Source: an uncultured Pelagimonas sp. (GTDB lineage Bacteria > Pseudomonadota > Alphaproteobacteria > Rhodobacterales > Rhodobacteraceae). Taken from it: a stretch of 64,000 nt of DNA. Each line of letters opens with the position of its first letter. Positions within the stretch are counted from its first letter, which is position 1. Position numbers and translations under genes: made by a program. Shown here piece after piece: positions 26,865-35,602 of the stretch. Under the pieces are notes generated by a model, which worked only from the letters and a program-made list of their open reading frames with translations, made no database searches and had not been told where the DNA came from. The DNA lies in contig NZ_CANMKO010000012.1 in assembly GCF_947498515.1 (NCBI RefSeq), positions 81,248 through 145,247 on the forward strand. Reading direction: 5' to 3'.

Positions 26865-27751
26865 TGCTCTGCCTCCTGCTGTTTTTGCTGGTTAAGCTGG
26901 AACAGGACAATCGGCACAATCAGGATCAACAACAAGATAACCGCCACTGCGCTTGCCACGGGCCAATCGCGGTTGGAGAAGAACTCTTCGTAGAGCACCT
27001 TGCCGATCATCAGCGTGTCTGACCCGCCGAGAAGCGAGGGAATGACAAATTCACCTAGAGCCGGAATAAAGACGAGGAAGCAGCCGGCAAAAACGCCAGC
27101 GCGCGACATGGGAAAGGTCACAAGCCAGAAGGCTTGGAAGCGAGAACAGCCAAGGTCTTCGGCGGCTTCGAGCAAGGAATCATCCATCTTTTCTAACGCC
27201 GAATAGATCGGAAGGACCATGAAGGGCAGGTAAGTGTAGACGATGCCGATATAAACGGCCGTGTTGGTGTTGAGAATGGTCAGAGGGTCGGAAATGATCC
27301 CCAGCGACATCAAGAGTTGGTTTAGCAACCCTTCGGTGCTTAGGATGCCTTTCCACGCATAAACGCGGATCAAGAAGCTGGTCCAGAACGGCAAAATGAT
27401 CAACATCAACAATGTCGGGCGCCATTCGGGGGCCGCCCGCGCCATGCCATAGGCAATCGGATAGCCGACCAAAAGGGTTAGTACCGTTGAGATGAGTGCG
27501 ATTTTGAGTGAGCTGAGATAGGCCTGATAATAAAGGACATCTTCGCCGAGGAAGATGTAATTTTCCCAATCCAGCTCGGCAAAAAACTCTTTTAGGCCTG
27601 ACCAACCTTCGGACACCTCAAGCTGGGGGAAGTAGGGCGGTCGGGCAATCGCCGCGTCCGACAGCGAGATTTTGAAGACGATGAGAAAGGGCACCAGAAA
27701 CAGCGCCAAAAGCCAGAGGTAGGGAACCGCAATAAGGACAGCCCGCCGCAT
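26861..27751 (-). CDS. potH: Putrescine/spermidine ABC transporter permease PotH
   Basis: A 296-residue permease with about six helices. EAA loop: EAAEDLGCSRFQAFWLVTFPM. The periplasmic loop includes a long segment (PPYFPQLEVSEGW) seen in PotH proteins. The ATG at 27751 follows a GAGGGGGG-type ribosome site; a longer frame upstream would read through the palindromic spacer. It is separated from potG by 111 bp containing two perfect palindromes. Confidence 0.9.
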   Translation of the reverse strand: MRRAVLIAVPYLWLLALFLVPFLIVFKISLSDAAIARPPYFPQLEVSEGWSGLKEFFAELDWENYIFLGEDVLYYQAYLSSLKIALISTVLTLLVGYPIAYGMARAAPEWRPTLLMLIILPFWTSFLIRVYAWKGILSTEGLLNQLLMSLGIISDPLTILNTNTAVYIGIVYTYLPFMVLPIYSALEKMDDSLLEAAEDLGCSRFQAFWLVTFPMSRAGVFAGCFLVFIPALGEFVIPSLLGGSDTLMIGKVLYEEFFSNRDWPVASAVAVILLLILIVPIVLFQLNQQKQQEAEQ

Positions 27752-27780
27752 ATTACGCCCCCCTCGCGGCACGTGGTGCC

Positions 27781-27824
27781 CAAATTCCTTGCAAGGAATT
27801 TGCAATTTTCGTGCACGAAAATTG
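27781..27824. repeat. Two adjacent perfect 22-bp palindromes
   Basis: Positions 27781-27802 (half-site CAAATTCCTTG) and 27803-27824 (half-site CAATTTTCGTG) are each perfect palindromes, lying head to tail without a gap. They sit in the 111-bp spacer between potG and potH. They could form stable hairpins in RNA or cruciforms in DNA. Confidence 0.85.
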
Positions 27825-27862
27825 GGTGGTGGCCAGATTGAGGGGGGAGGAGACCAGCTGCT

Positions 27863-29233
27863 TCATGCCTCTTGCTCCAACACAACACCCGCTGTGGCCC
27901 TAAAGCTAAGCCAAACCTGATCTTCCCAGGTGATATCCCGGCGCGAGACACGGCGCGTATTGGCGATCTGGGCTTTGACCATTGTGCCTGTTTCTAGCTG
28001 CACATAGTAGGTCGAGATGTTGCCGAGATAAGCGATGTCGATCACCTTGCCGCGCAGCACATTGGCGGCATCGGGTTCTTCGGTCGAAATGCTGAGTTTC
28101 TCAGGCCGTAGAGCGAGAACAACCTTAGCCCCATCAAGCGATGGGTCTGCGTTGCTGGCGATAAGGGGCTTGCCGTTGTCCAACCAAGCTATTTCCAAAC
28201 CGCCGTCCGGAAGGTCGGACGGTTTTGGCGCTGGTGCTACAGAGGTGGCCGTCTCGGAAATCGGCGCGGTTGCGACAGTTTTTTGTACCGCTGCCCGTTT
28301 GCCCAAAACCGGTTCCAACAGTTTATCGTGAAGCCATTCGCCGCGTTCATTCGGTTGTGGCTTGCGGTCCGAGGAAGGCTCTGGTTTGGGCGAAACCTCC
28401 GGTTCAGCAATGGGCTGTGCTGCAAGTTGCTTGGTCGTGTTTGAGGTTTTGCGCGCTTTGGCCGTTCCCTCGATCAGGTTCACATCCCCAATGAAATCAG
28501 CGACATAAACCGAGTTTGGGGCCTCGTATATCACATCCGGTGTCGCGACCTGAACAATCTTTCCGTGATCCATCACCGCCACGCGGCTGGCCACGGTCAT
28601 GGCCTCTTCTTGATCGTGGGTCACGATGACAAAGGTGGTTCCGGTGCTTTCCTGAATGTCCATCAGTTCAAACTGTGTTTCTTGACGCAGTTTCTTGTCC
28701 AACGCCCCAAGGGGCTCATCCAAAAGCAGTAACTTCGGTGCTTTCGCCAAAGATCGGGCAAGCGCCACGCGCTGTCGTTGACCACCTGAAATTTGGTGTG
28801 GTTTGCGGCCTGAAAACTTTTCAAGTCGCGTCAGGCGTAGCATTTCGTCGACGCGGGCCGCGATCTTGACTTTGGCCATGCCTTCACGTTTCAGGCCAAA
28901 CGCGATGTTTTCCCAGACCGAAATATGCGGAAACAAAGCGTAGCTTTGAAACATCATGTTCACAGCGCGCTTGTTCGGCGGTACCGCCCCAATGTCTTGT
29001 CCCGCCAAAAGAATTTTGCCCGAGGTCGGTGTTTCGAACCCGCCCAGCATGCGCATCATCGTGGTTTTGCCACAGCCCGACGGACCAAGAAGCGCGAAGA
29101 ATTCTTTCGCGTAGATTTTCTGAGACAGGTTGTCGATTGCGGTGAAGTCGCCAAAACGCTTGGTCACATTCACAAATTCGATCAGGGGCTTTTCCTTGGG
29201 GTCGTTCCAAGGGGCAAAAACAGTCTGCGCCAT
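27863..29233 (-). CDS. potG: Putrescine/spermidine ABC transporter ATP-binding protein PotG, with long linker insertion
   Basis: A 456-residue ATPase, about 80 residues longer than usual PotG or PotA. Walker A GPSGCGKTT, Q-loop FQSYALFPH, signature ISGGQRQR and Walker B LLLLDEPLGALDKKLR are intact, with H-loop THDQEE. The C-terminal TOBE region (LALRPEKLSIS) is normal. Between the two lies a Pro/Ala/Glu-rich stretch of about 85 residues (about 250-335) with no family match. The ATG at 29233 was preferred over a TTG five codons upstream. It energises polyamine import by PotF, PotH and PotI. Confidence 0.88.
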   Translation of the reverse strand: MAQTVFAPWNDPKEKPLIEFVNVTKRFGDFTAIDNLSQKIYAKEFFALLGPSGCGKTTMMRMLGGFETPTSGKILLAGQDIGAVPPNKRAVNMMFQSYALFPHISVWENIAFGLKREGMAKVKIAARVDEMLRLTRLEKFSGRKPHQISGGQRQRVALARSLAKAPKLLLLDEPLGALDKKLRQETQFELMDIQESTGTTFVIVTHDQEEAMTVASRVAVMDHGKIVQVATPDVIYEAPNSVYVADFIGDVNLIEGTAKARKTSNTTKQLAAQPIAEPEVSPKPEPSSDRKPQPNERGEWLHDKLLEPVLGKRAAVQKTVATAPISETATSVAPAPKPSDLPDGGLEIAWLDNGKPLIASNADPSLDGAKVVLALRPEKLSISTEEPDAANVLRGKVIDIAYLGNISTYYVQLETGTMVKAQIANTRRVSRRDITWEDQVWLSFRATAGVVLEQEA

Positions 29234-29252
29234 ATGATTTCCCGGCAATATG

Positions 29253-29276
29253 GCCCGCCCCCAACCGGGAGCGGGC
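29253..29276 (-). terminator. Strong hairpin between potF and potG (attenuator or mRNA stabiliser)
   Basis: A ten-base-pair GC stem with a four-base loop (29253-29262 with 29267-29276) follows potF by 16 bp. No U-run follows on the minus strand. It therefore more likely protects the potF mRNA 3' end, giving excess binding protein, than stops transcription fully. Confidence 0.55.
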
Positions 29277-29292
29277 TTGTCATGTCAAAGGC

Positions 29293-30378
29293 TTAGACGC
29301 CCGATTTAACGCGTGTCCAAAGACGGGTGACCGTCCGCTGAACTTTGGCCGGATAGGGGTCCTTGATATAGGTGGTTTCAAGGGCTTCGGGCGATGGATA
29401 AACCGCTGGGTCATCAATCAGCGCCGGGTCAAGATGCTCTTGCGCGGCCTTGTTACCGTTGGCGTAAAACACATAGTTCGACGCGGCAGCCATGTTTTGG
29501 GCATCCAAAATGAAGTTCAGGAACTTGTGCGCACCTTCGGCGTTGGGCGCATCCTCTGGAATGGCCATCATGTCAAACCACATCAACGCGCCTTCTTTGG
29601 GGGCGTTATAGGCGATTTCAACACCATTTTTGGCCTCTTCCGCGCGGCCACGGGCCTGAAGCACATCCCCGGACCAGCCGACCGAAACACAGATGTCACC
29701 ATTGGCCAAAGCGTTGATATATTCGCTCGAGTGGAATTTCTGAATATGCGGGCGAACGGCTTCCATCAGCTCGGCGGCTTTTTCAAGATCGGCCTTTTCG
29801 TGGGTGTTGGGATCAATACCCAGATAGGTCAGAGCGGCCGGGAAAATCTCATCCGGGGCGTCGAGGAAATGTACGCCGCAAGACGCGAGCTTTTCCATAT
29901 TTGCCGGGTCAAACACCAAGGCCAAGCTGTCGATTGGCGCGTCATCACCTAGCAGTTCTTTGACCTTAGCCGTATTCACGCCAAGGCCGGTGGTGCCCCA
30001 CATGTAGTTGATCGAATAGGTGTTGTCGGGGTCAAACCGCGCGGTGCGGTCTTGGATGACATCCCATAGGTTGCCGTAGTTGCCGAGCTTGGACTTATCC
30101 AAGGGCTGAAACACGCCCGCCTGAATTTGACGCTGCATAAAGCTTCCGGTGGGAACGACGACGTCATATCCGGATCCACCGGCCAGCATTTTGGTTTCCA
30201 GCAACTCGTTGCTATCAAACACATCATAGATAAGGGTCAGGCCGGTCTCTTCTTCGAATTTCTTCAGCAGAGCTTCGTCGATATAGTCGGACCAGTTGTA
30301 AACCCGAACCTCGTCGGCGCTGGCCATACCGGCGACCAGTGCCAAGGCGGCGGTCAAGGTGGTGAGTGTCTTGGTCAT
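29293..30378 (-). CDS. potF: Putrescine/spermidine-binding periplasmic protein PotF
   Basis: A 361-residue solute-binding protein. A 21-residue signal peptide ends GMASA, and the mature N-terminus is DEVRVYNWSDYIDEALLKKF, typical of PotF/SpuD. Ligand-pocket segments such as SYDVVVPTGS-like GSGYDVVVPTGSFMQ and NYMWGTTGLGVN are present. The start at 30378 has a GGGAG ribosome site. It leads the pot operon and is divergent from a GntR regulator. Putrescine is the likely ligand, given SpuC nearby, but spermidine cannot be excluded. Confidence 0.92.
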   Translation of the reverse strand: MTKTLTTLTAALALVAGMASADEVRVYNWSDYIDEALLKKFEEETGLTLIYDVFDSNELLETKMLAGGSGYDVVVPTGSFMQRQIQAGVFQPLDKSKLGNYGNLWDVIQDRTARFDPDNTYSINYMWGTTGLGVNTAKVKELLGDDAPIDSLALVFDPANMEKLASCGVHFLDAPDEIFPAALTYLGIDPNTHEKADLEKAAELMEAVRPHIQKFHSSEYINALANGDICVSVGWSGDVLQARGRAEEAKNGVEIAYNAPKEGALMWFDMMAIPEDAPNAEGAHKFLNFILDAQNMAAASNYVFYANGNKAAQEHLDPALIDDPAVYPSPEALETTYIKDPYPAKVQRTVTRLWTRVKSGV

Positions 30379-30428
30379 CTCATTCTCCCGTTGGTCGCGG
30401 GGTCGTTGCGCGCCCCGTCTCTGAATAT

Positions 30429-30459
30429 TTTGATCATAAGTTGCGTTACAAAGCAACTT
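30429..30459. promoter_or_regulatory. Candidate GntR operator region between potF and gntR
   Basis: The 155-bp divergent gap contains TTTGATCATA (30429-30438) and, next to it, an inverted repeat AAGTTGC/GCAACTT (30438-30444 and 30453-30459, eight-base spacer). The first motif recurs upstream of spuC at 33144-33153. Both are candidates for binding by the adjacent GntR protein. Confidence 0.5.
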
Positions 30460-30533
30460 CGGCGATGCTTCCACGCAGAAATGACCGGCGCAAGGGGTGT
30501 CGAAAGGTAAATCGTCTAGGGGGACGGCAAGTG

Positions 30534-31208
30534 ATGAATTCCGAGGCAGGCAAGGTAGAAACCGCAGGAATTCCGGCGCATGAAAAAGTGTATCGCGATT
30601 TGCGGGATGCGATTTTGTTCGGCGAATTTAAACCTGGGGAACCTCTGACTATTCAAGGGCTTGTCGCCAAACTTGAGGCTGGTATGACCCCGGTCCGTGA
30701 GGCGCTTCGCCGCCTAACGGCCGAGGGCGCACTCCAAGCGTTAGGCAACCGGCGGATCATGGTGCCAGTGCTTGATTTGCCCGCAGTTTCAGAGCTGACC
30801 GAAGCGCGTCTTGCACTTGAGCCAATCTTGGCGAAACGGGCGGTATTGCGCGTTTCGGACGAAGAAATTTCGGAGTTGGCCACCATTGATGCGCGGTTGG
30901 ACGAGGCAATTGAGCGGGGAGACGTGCCGCTTTACCTCAAAGAGAATCACACATTTCATGGGGCATTGAACTCCATTGCCGATGCCCCGATCTTGACCTC
31001 TATGGTTGATGGATTGTGGCTTCGCTTTGGGCCATCATTGCGGATTGTTTGCGGGCAATTTGGCACCCGAAACCTTCCTGATCGCCACAAAGAGCTTTTG
31101 AACGCGTTGCAAGCCAAGGATGCCGAGGCAACAGCGCAGGCCATGCGCGAGGATGTGGTGCAGGGGATGGACCTGATCCGACAGTCTATTCTGCCGGATC
31201 AGGATTAG
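30534..31208 (+). CDS. GntR-family transcriptional regulator (FCD/FadR type)
   Basis: A 224-residue regulator. The N-terminal winged helix (about 15-75) contains VYRDLRDAILFGEFKPGEPL and MTPVREALRRLTAEGAL. The C-terminal FCD domain is all-helical, with Asp/His positions for metal and ligand binding (ENHTFHGALNS, DRHKELLNAL). ATG at 30534 was chosen; a GTG at 30531 is equally possible behind AGGGGG. Divergent orientation from potF suggests control of polyamine uptake, with putrescine or a breakdown product as effector. Confidence 0.87.
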   Translation: MNSEAGKVETAGIPAHEKVYRDLRDAILFGEFKPGEPLTIQGLVAKLEAGMTPVREALRRLTAEGALQALGNRRIMVPVLDLPAVSELTEARLALEPILAKRAVLRVSDEEISELATIDARLDEAIERGDVPLYLKENHTFHGALNSIADAPILTSMVDGLWLRFGPSLRIVCGQFGTRNLPDRHKELLNALQAKDAEATAQAMREDVVQGMDLIRQSILPDQD

Positions 31209-31314
31209 AGGCTGGATCACTCGTGAAACTAAAGGGGTGCGTAGGGACTGACAAAGGGACGAGTTACACACGCCTGGTTACGAATTACGCGACACATATC
31301 CAGCGCCCCAATGA

Positions 31315-32619
31315 CTAGCCCATAGCGGATTTGAACCAGCCAAGGCGTTGAAAAATAACCTGATCAAGTATCAAGGCAAGGATCAGAGACGCCCCCATGA
31401 GCGGCAGCAGGATCATCAAGGCAACGACCAAAATGGCCATGCCAAACCCAAAGGCAGGTTCCGGCGCGGCAGGAACGCCAAGCGACCCTGCGGGTTTGCG
31501 TTTCCACCACGCAACCATGCCTGAAATGGCCAGAACAAAGGCCAAAACAGCGGCAAGCACGTTTTGCGCAAGGTTGACCCAGCCATAAAGCTCGCCCTGA
31601 TGGAACGACACTCCCAGCGCAACGGCCTGAGCGATTGCGGGATTATCGGTGAAATCCACACGAGCAAGCACCGCGCCACTATATTGATCAATCACCAACT
31701 CGGTCTGCTCATAGCGATCGCGGCTTGCCGATCTGATCCAATAGGCCCCGGTATCGCCTTTGGGCGGGCGCATTTCATAAGGGGCGGCAAGACCTTCGGA
31801 CTTGGCGGTGTCAAAAATCTCGGCATAGGTTCGCGTTTCACCGCTAGACGCCGTTGATTTCGGTGCCCCACCGCCAAAGCGGAGGCTTTTGCTTTGTTGA
31901 TCGGTTTGTTCCTGAACAAACGACAAGCCGCCGCCCCAAACATCCGTCCACGGCAGGCCGGAAATCAGCAAGGGGATCACAAGGATCGCGGCAAGAAACC
32001 CAGTGAACATATGGGTTTCCCGCCACCATGATCGCCCCTTGCCCGATGGCAAAGACACGGCTTTGGCAAGGCTACGCTGCCCTCGTGGCCACCACAGATA
32101 AAGGCCAGTGATGAACATGACGATGGCCCAATGCGCGGCCAGTTCGACGAACTTTGTGCCGGTGCTGCCCAATAGCAATTCGCCATGGAATTTCTTGAGC
32201 ATCCGCATCGCGGTTTCGTCGCGCGGGGTGATGGCCAAAACCTCGGCAGTATAGGGGTTTACCCATGCGTAGCTGCGGGTGTTGTTGGCATCGTTAAACT
32301 CGATCAATGTCGCGCGGCCCGGCGTGTCTTCGATGGTAACGCCGCGCAGTCGCTTTATGCCTACGGCCTCGGTCACGGCGGCGACTTGGGTTTCATAAGG
32401 CAATGTGTCGCCGGTCGCTTCGACGTTGAGGCGGCTTGCATAAATCACCTCTTCGATTTGCGGTTTGAAAAGATAAATCCCGCCGGTGATCGTCAACATG
32501 ATCATAAAGGGAAGGACATAGAGTGAGGCGAGGAAGTGCCACTTCCACACCAGTCGATAAAAGGCTCCGCCAGTGGTCGCACGCGACTCGGGCAAAGCCG
32601 ATACGGTTGCATCGGTCAT
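31315..32619 (-). CDS. PepSY-associated transmembrane protein (PiuB-like)
   Basis: A 434-residue inner-membrane protein with four helices in PepSY_TM layout. The first helix is near residues 27-50 (WHFLASLYVLPFMIMLTITGGIYLF), with HWAIVMFITGLYLWWPRG, WWRETHMFTGFLAAILVIPLLISG and a C-terminal pair. Family members are ferric-siderophore reductases or membrane components of iron uptake, with conserved histidines that may bind haem. It is downstream of a small exported protein in the same orientation. No TonB receptor is nearby. The gene pair interrupts an otherwise polyamine-related locus. Confidence 0.85.
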   Translation of the reverse strand: MTDATVSALPESRATTGGAFYRLVWKWHFLASLYVLPFMIMLTITGGIYLFKPQIEEVIYASRLNVEATGDTLPYETQVAAVTEAVGIKRLRGVTIEDTPGRATLIEFNDANNTRSYAWVNPYTAEVLAITPRDETAMRMLKKFHGELLLGSTGTKFVELAAHWAIVMFITGLYLWWPRGQRSLAKAVSLPSGKGRSWWRETHMFTGFLAAILVIPLLISGLPWTDVWGGGLSFVQEQTDQQSKSLRFGGGAPKSTASSGETRTYAEIFDTAKSEGLAAPYEMRPPKGDTGAYWIRSASRDRYEQTELVIDQYSGAVLARVDFTDNPAIAQAVALGVSFHQGELYGWVNLAQNVLAAVLAFVLAISGMVAWWKRKPAGSLGVPAAPEPAFGFGMAILVVALMILLPLMGASLILALILDQVIFQRLGWFKSAMG

Positions 32620-32660
32620 CAGGTATTCCTGTCATATTAAGGGGTTGGTTGAGGTGAGAG

Positions 32661-33053
32661 TTAGTTCAACCGGGGCGGGGCCCGTGACAGGCGAAGTTGG
32701 TTCAGGCGATCCTGATCCGCTTCAGGGTGCAACAAAACTGGGGGGTGAATGGTGTCCGGAGCCGCCAAAGCCACCCATTCGGGCGTCGGCGTTTCCATCG
32801 TTTCCACAACGTCGCCCAAGGTGCAATGCGGCGTGGCGATGACATCGGTTTCAATCGGGTTGCCGTCCGGTCCAAGGGTCAACGTGGTGATTTCGTAACC
32901 GGTACAAATAACCACGGTCTGCACGCCGGGTAGCACTTCGGCCAAAACGGCGGACATGCGCGGTAGCAAAAGGCCAATAGCCACCGCCACAACCAAAGCA
33001 CAGCGCAAAACGGCGCTGAGGCAATGGCGGAGGTCTGATGGCGAGTTTGGCAC
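32661..33053 (-). CDS. Small exported protein, DUF2946-like, upstream of PepSY gene
   Basis: A 130-residue protein read from a GTG at 33053 with an AAGGA ribosome site. A hydrophobic N-terminal segment (CALVVAVAIGLLLPRMSAVLA) is a signal peptide or anchor. The mature part has a CTGYEITTLTL motif and a second cysteine-histidine pair (PHCTLGD), resembling DUF2946 proteins linked to copper or iron. It is 41 bp upstream of the PepSY gene and probably co-transcribed. Confidence 0.6.
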   Translation of the reverse strand: MPNSPSDLRHCLSAVLRCALVVAVAIGLLLPRMSAVLAEVLPGVQTVVICTGYEITTLTLGPDGNPIETDVIATPHCTLGDVVETMETPTPEWVALAAPDTIHPPVLLHPEADQDRLNQLRLSRAPPRLN

Positions 33054-33140
33054 TGGTTAATCCTTGGTTGCGGGCTGAATACCCGTTGTAGGAGAATTCG
33101 CAAAGCAATAGTTCCGGTGATCGCTGAGATTGACAGTTTG

Positions 33141-33156
33141 GAATTTGATCATATTC
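33141..33156. promoter_or_regulatory. Palindrome upstream of spuC matching the potF/gntR motif
   Basis: GAATTTGATCATATTC is a 16-bp near-palindrome 31 bp before the aminotransferase start. It shares TTTGATCATA with the potF-gntR intergenic region at 30429. A shared GntR site is the simplest reading. Confidence 0.5.
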
Positions 33157-33186
33157 TGGTCGCGACCCGTATCAGAGGCCCGATTC

Positions 33187-34578
33187 ATGACCATTTTGTC
33201 CACCAACACCCCGACCGAAGAATTGCGCCGCATTGACGCCGCCCACCATATGCACCCGTTCACCAACAACGCCGAGTTAGGTGAAAAGGGCGCGCGCATT
33301 GTGACACGGGCCGAGGGATGTTGGCTTACGGATAGCGATGGCAACCGCATTTTGGACGCGATGGCCGGGCTTTGGTGTGTGAATATCGGCTATGGTCGCG
33401 ATGAACTTGCCGCCGCCGCCGCGCGTCAGATGCAGGAACTGCCCTATTACAACACCTTCTTCCAAACCAGCCATGTGCCGGCGATTGCGCTGGCGGCCAA
33501 ACTGGCCGAGTTGGCCCCCGGTGACTTGAACCACGTCTTTTTTGCCGGGTCCGGATCAGAGGCAAATGATACAAATTTGCGCATGGTTCGTACATATTGG
33601 CAGGCCAAAGGGCAGCCAGAGCGGACCGTGATTATCGGGCGCTGGAATGGCTATCACGGCTCAACCGTGGGGGCGATGAGCCTTGGCGGAATGAAAGGCA
33701 TGCACGCTCAGGGCGGCGTCTTGGACGGGATCGAACATATCGATCAACCCAACTGGTGGGCCGAAGGGGGCGATCTTAGCCCCGAAGAGTTCGGTCTTGA
33801 ACGGGCGCGCCAGCTTGAGGAAAAGATTCTTGAGATTGGGCCGGACAAGGTTGGTGCCTTTATCGCCGAACCCGTGCAGGGGGCGGGTGGCGTTATCGTT
33901 GCGCCCGATAGCTATTGGCCAGAAGTGCAGAGGATCGTTGAAGAATACGGTATCTTGTTGATTGCAGACGAGGTGATTTGCGGGTTTGGCCGGACCGGGA
34001 ATTGGTTTGCGTCTCAAACCTTGGGCCTGCGCCCGCACATCATGACAATCGCCAAGGGGCTAAGCTCTGGCTACCAACCGATTGGCGGATCACTCGTCTG
34101 TGACGAGGTCGCCGAAGTGATCGGCAGCGTCGAATTCAACCACGGCTACACCTATTCCGGGCATCCCGTGGCCTGTGCCGTGGCCTTGGAAAACCTTCGC
34201 CTATTGGAAGAGGAAAAGGTAATTGAGCAGGTTCGGGACGATACTGGCCCGTATCTAAAGGAAAAATTCGAAGCACTGGTTGATCACCCTTTGGTGGGAG
34301 AGGCCAAGATTGTCGGTATGATGGGGTCGCTTGCGTTGACGCCAAACGAGGCCACCCGCGCGCCCTTTGCGGCCGAGGCTGGGACCGTTGGGTTCATCTG
34401 CCGCGAGCGGTGTTTCAACAACAACCTGATCATGCGCCATGTCGCGGACCGGATGATCATCTCGCCGCCCTTGGTTATTTCACGCGAAGAGATTGATATT
34501 TTGATCGACCGTGCGCGGCAAAGCCTAGATGAAACTCTGGTCGCTTTGCAGGAACAAAACCTAATGGTTGAGGATTAA
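33187..34578 (+). CDS. spuC: Putrescine-pyruvate aminotransferase (class III PLP aminotransferase)
   Basis: A 463-residue PLP enzyme. The N-terminus (HHMHPFTNNAELGEKGARI) is typical of SpuC-like omega-amine transaminases. The PLP lysine lies in TIAKGLSSGYQPIGG, and LIADEVICGFGRTG and HGYTYSGHPVACAVALEN are conserved. It moves the amino group of putrescine to pyruvate, giving 4-aminobutanal and alanine. Products lead through GABA to succinate semialdehyde, the substrate of gabD here. A start further upstream in frame was rejected because it would run through the operator. Close homologues act on other diamines or beta-alanine. Confidence 0.85.
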   Translation: MTILSTNTPTEELRRIDAAHHMHPFTNNAELGEKGARIVTRAEGCWLTDSDGNRILDAMAGLWCVNIGYGRDELAAAAARQMQELPYYNTFFQTSHVPAIALAAKLAELAPGDLNHVFFAGSGSEANDTNLRMVRTYWQAKGQPERTVIIGRWNGYHGSTVGAMSLGGMKGMHAQGGVLDGIEHIDQPNWWAEGGDLSPEEFGLERARQLEEKILEIGPDKVGAFIAEPVQGAGGVIVAPDSYWPEVQRIVEEYGILLIADEVICGFGRTGNWFASQTLGLRPHIMTIAKGLSSGYQPIGGSLVCDEVAEVIGSVEFNHGYTYSGHPVACAVALENLRLLEEEKVIEQVRDDTGPYLKEKFEALVDHPLVGEAKIVGMMGSLALTPNEATRAPFAAEAGTVGFICRERCFNNNLIMRHVADRMIISPPLVISREEIDILIDRARQSLDETLVALQEQNLMVED

Positions 34579-35492
34579 ACTACCTCGGCCTGCCTGAGGG
34601 CCTCTTTGCATTTCTGCACCATAAACTCGGTAAAAACCTGTACCTTCGGGTCGCGATGTCGGCGCGAAGGTGACAAGCAGGCAAGTTGCACCGGATAGGG
34701 CGGCGTTGCCGTCGCGACGGGGATCAAGCTACCGCCGGTCAAGTGATGTGCGATTTCGAAACGTGGCTTTAAAATGATTCCACACCCCGCGACAGCCCAA
34801 TCGGTCAAGACGTCCCCATCGTCGCTTTCAAGCGGGCCGGATATCTCGTAACGCTTTGGTCCATCAGAGGTTCCCAAGGTCCATTGGAATTCCTGAGCGC
34901 CGGGAAAACGCAGGTTCAAACAGGCATGTTTGTCTCTGATCAAGGCCTCGCCATCCGCAGGAGACCCATGCTTGGCAACGTAGTTCGGGGATGCGACCAG
35001 CAGGCGTTCACATTCGGCAATGCCGCGCACTTTGAGATCGCTATCGGCCAAGGTGCCAAGATGAAAAGCAAGATCTAGCCCTTCTGCCGTCACATCAACA
35101 AGCCGGTCGGATAGGCGCAAGCGGATGTCGATTTCGGGGAACTGATGCTGAAACAGAGGAATCGTCGGGGCGATCACCCGCCGTCCAAGCCCAAGCGGAG
35201 CCGCAATATATAGCGTGCCGCGAGGGTTTTGCGTTGCTTCCATCACCGTGCCTTCGGCCTCGGAAATAGATTCCAGAATGTTGCGGGCACCGTCGTAAAA
35301 CAACCGACCATGTTCAGTGGCGTGTAGGGCGCGCGTGGTCCGATTGAAAAGCCGCACGCCCAAATGGCGCTCCAACTCGGCAATGCGAGACGACGCGACC
35401 GCCGGGGACGTGCGTTGATCGCGTGCGGCGGCGGACATGTTGCCCAATTCATAGACACGCACGAACATTTTTATGTTGTCGATATAGGCCAT
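34575..35492 (-). CDS. LysR-family transcriptional regulator
   Basis: A 305-residue regulator. The N-terminal HTH is in NIKMFVRVYELGNMSAAARDQRTSPAVASSRIAELE (residues about 5-40), followed by the usual RLFNRTTRALHATEHG segment and a periplasmic-binding-like effector domain. The start at 35492 puts the HTH at the expected distance. It is divergent from urate hydroxylase at 35603, and its stop overlaps that of spuC. LysR genes usually control the divergent neighbour, so urate use is the first guess, with a purine degradation product as effector. Confidence 0.85.
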   Translation of the reverse strand: MAYIDNIKMFVRVYELGNMSAAARDQRTSPAVASSRIAELERHLGVRLFNRTTRALHATEHGRLFYDGARNILESISEAEGTVMEATQNPRGTLYIAAPLGLGRRVIAPTIPLFQHQFPEIDIRLRLSDRLVDVTAEGLDLAFHLGTLADSDLKVRGIAECERLLVASPNYVAKHGSPADGEALIRDKHACLNLRFPGAQEFQWTLGTSDGPKRYEISGPLESDDGDVLTDWAVAGCGIILKPRFEIAHHLTGGSLIPVATATPPYPVQLACLSPSRRHRDPKVQVFTEFMVQKCKEALRQAEVV

Positions 35493-35602
35493 GGTCGATT
35501 TGGGGCTGCTTTTTCTGGACAGAATTGAAAGTGTGTTGTGATTATATGGATAAACTTGAAACGTCGATCCGTATAGCCTTGGGTTCAAAAGGGAGAACCG
35601 CG

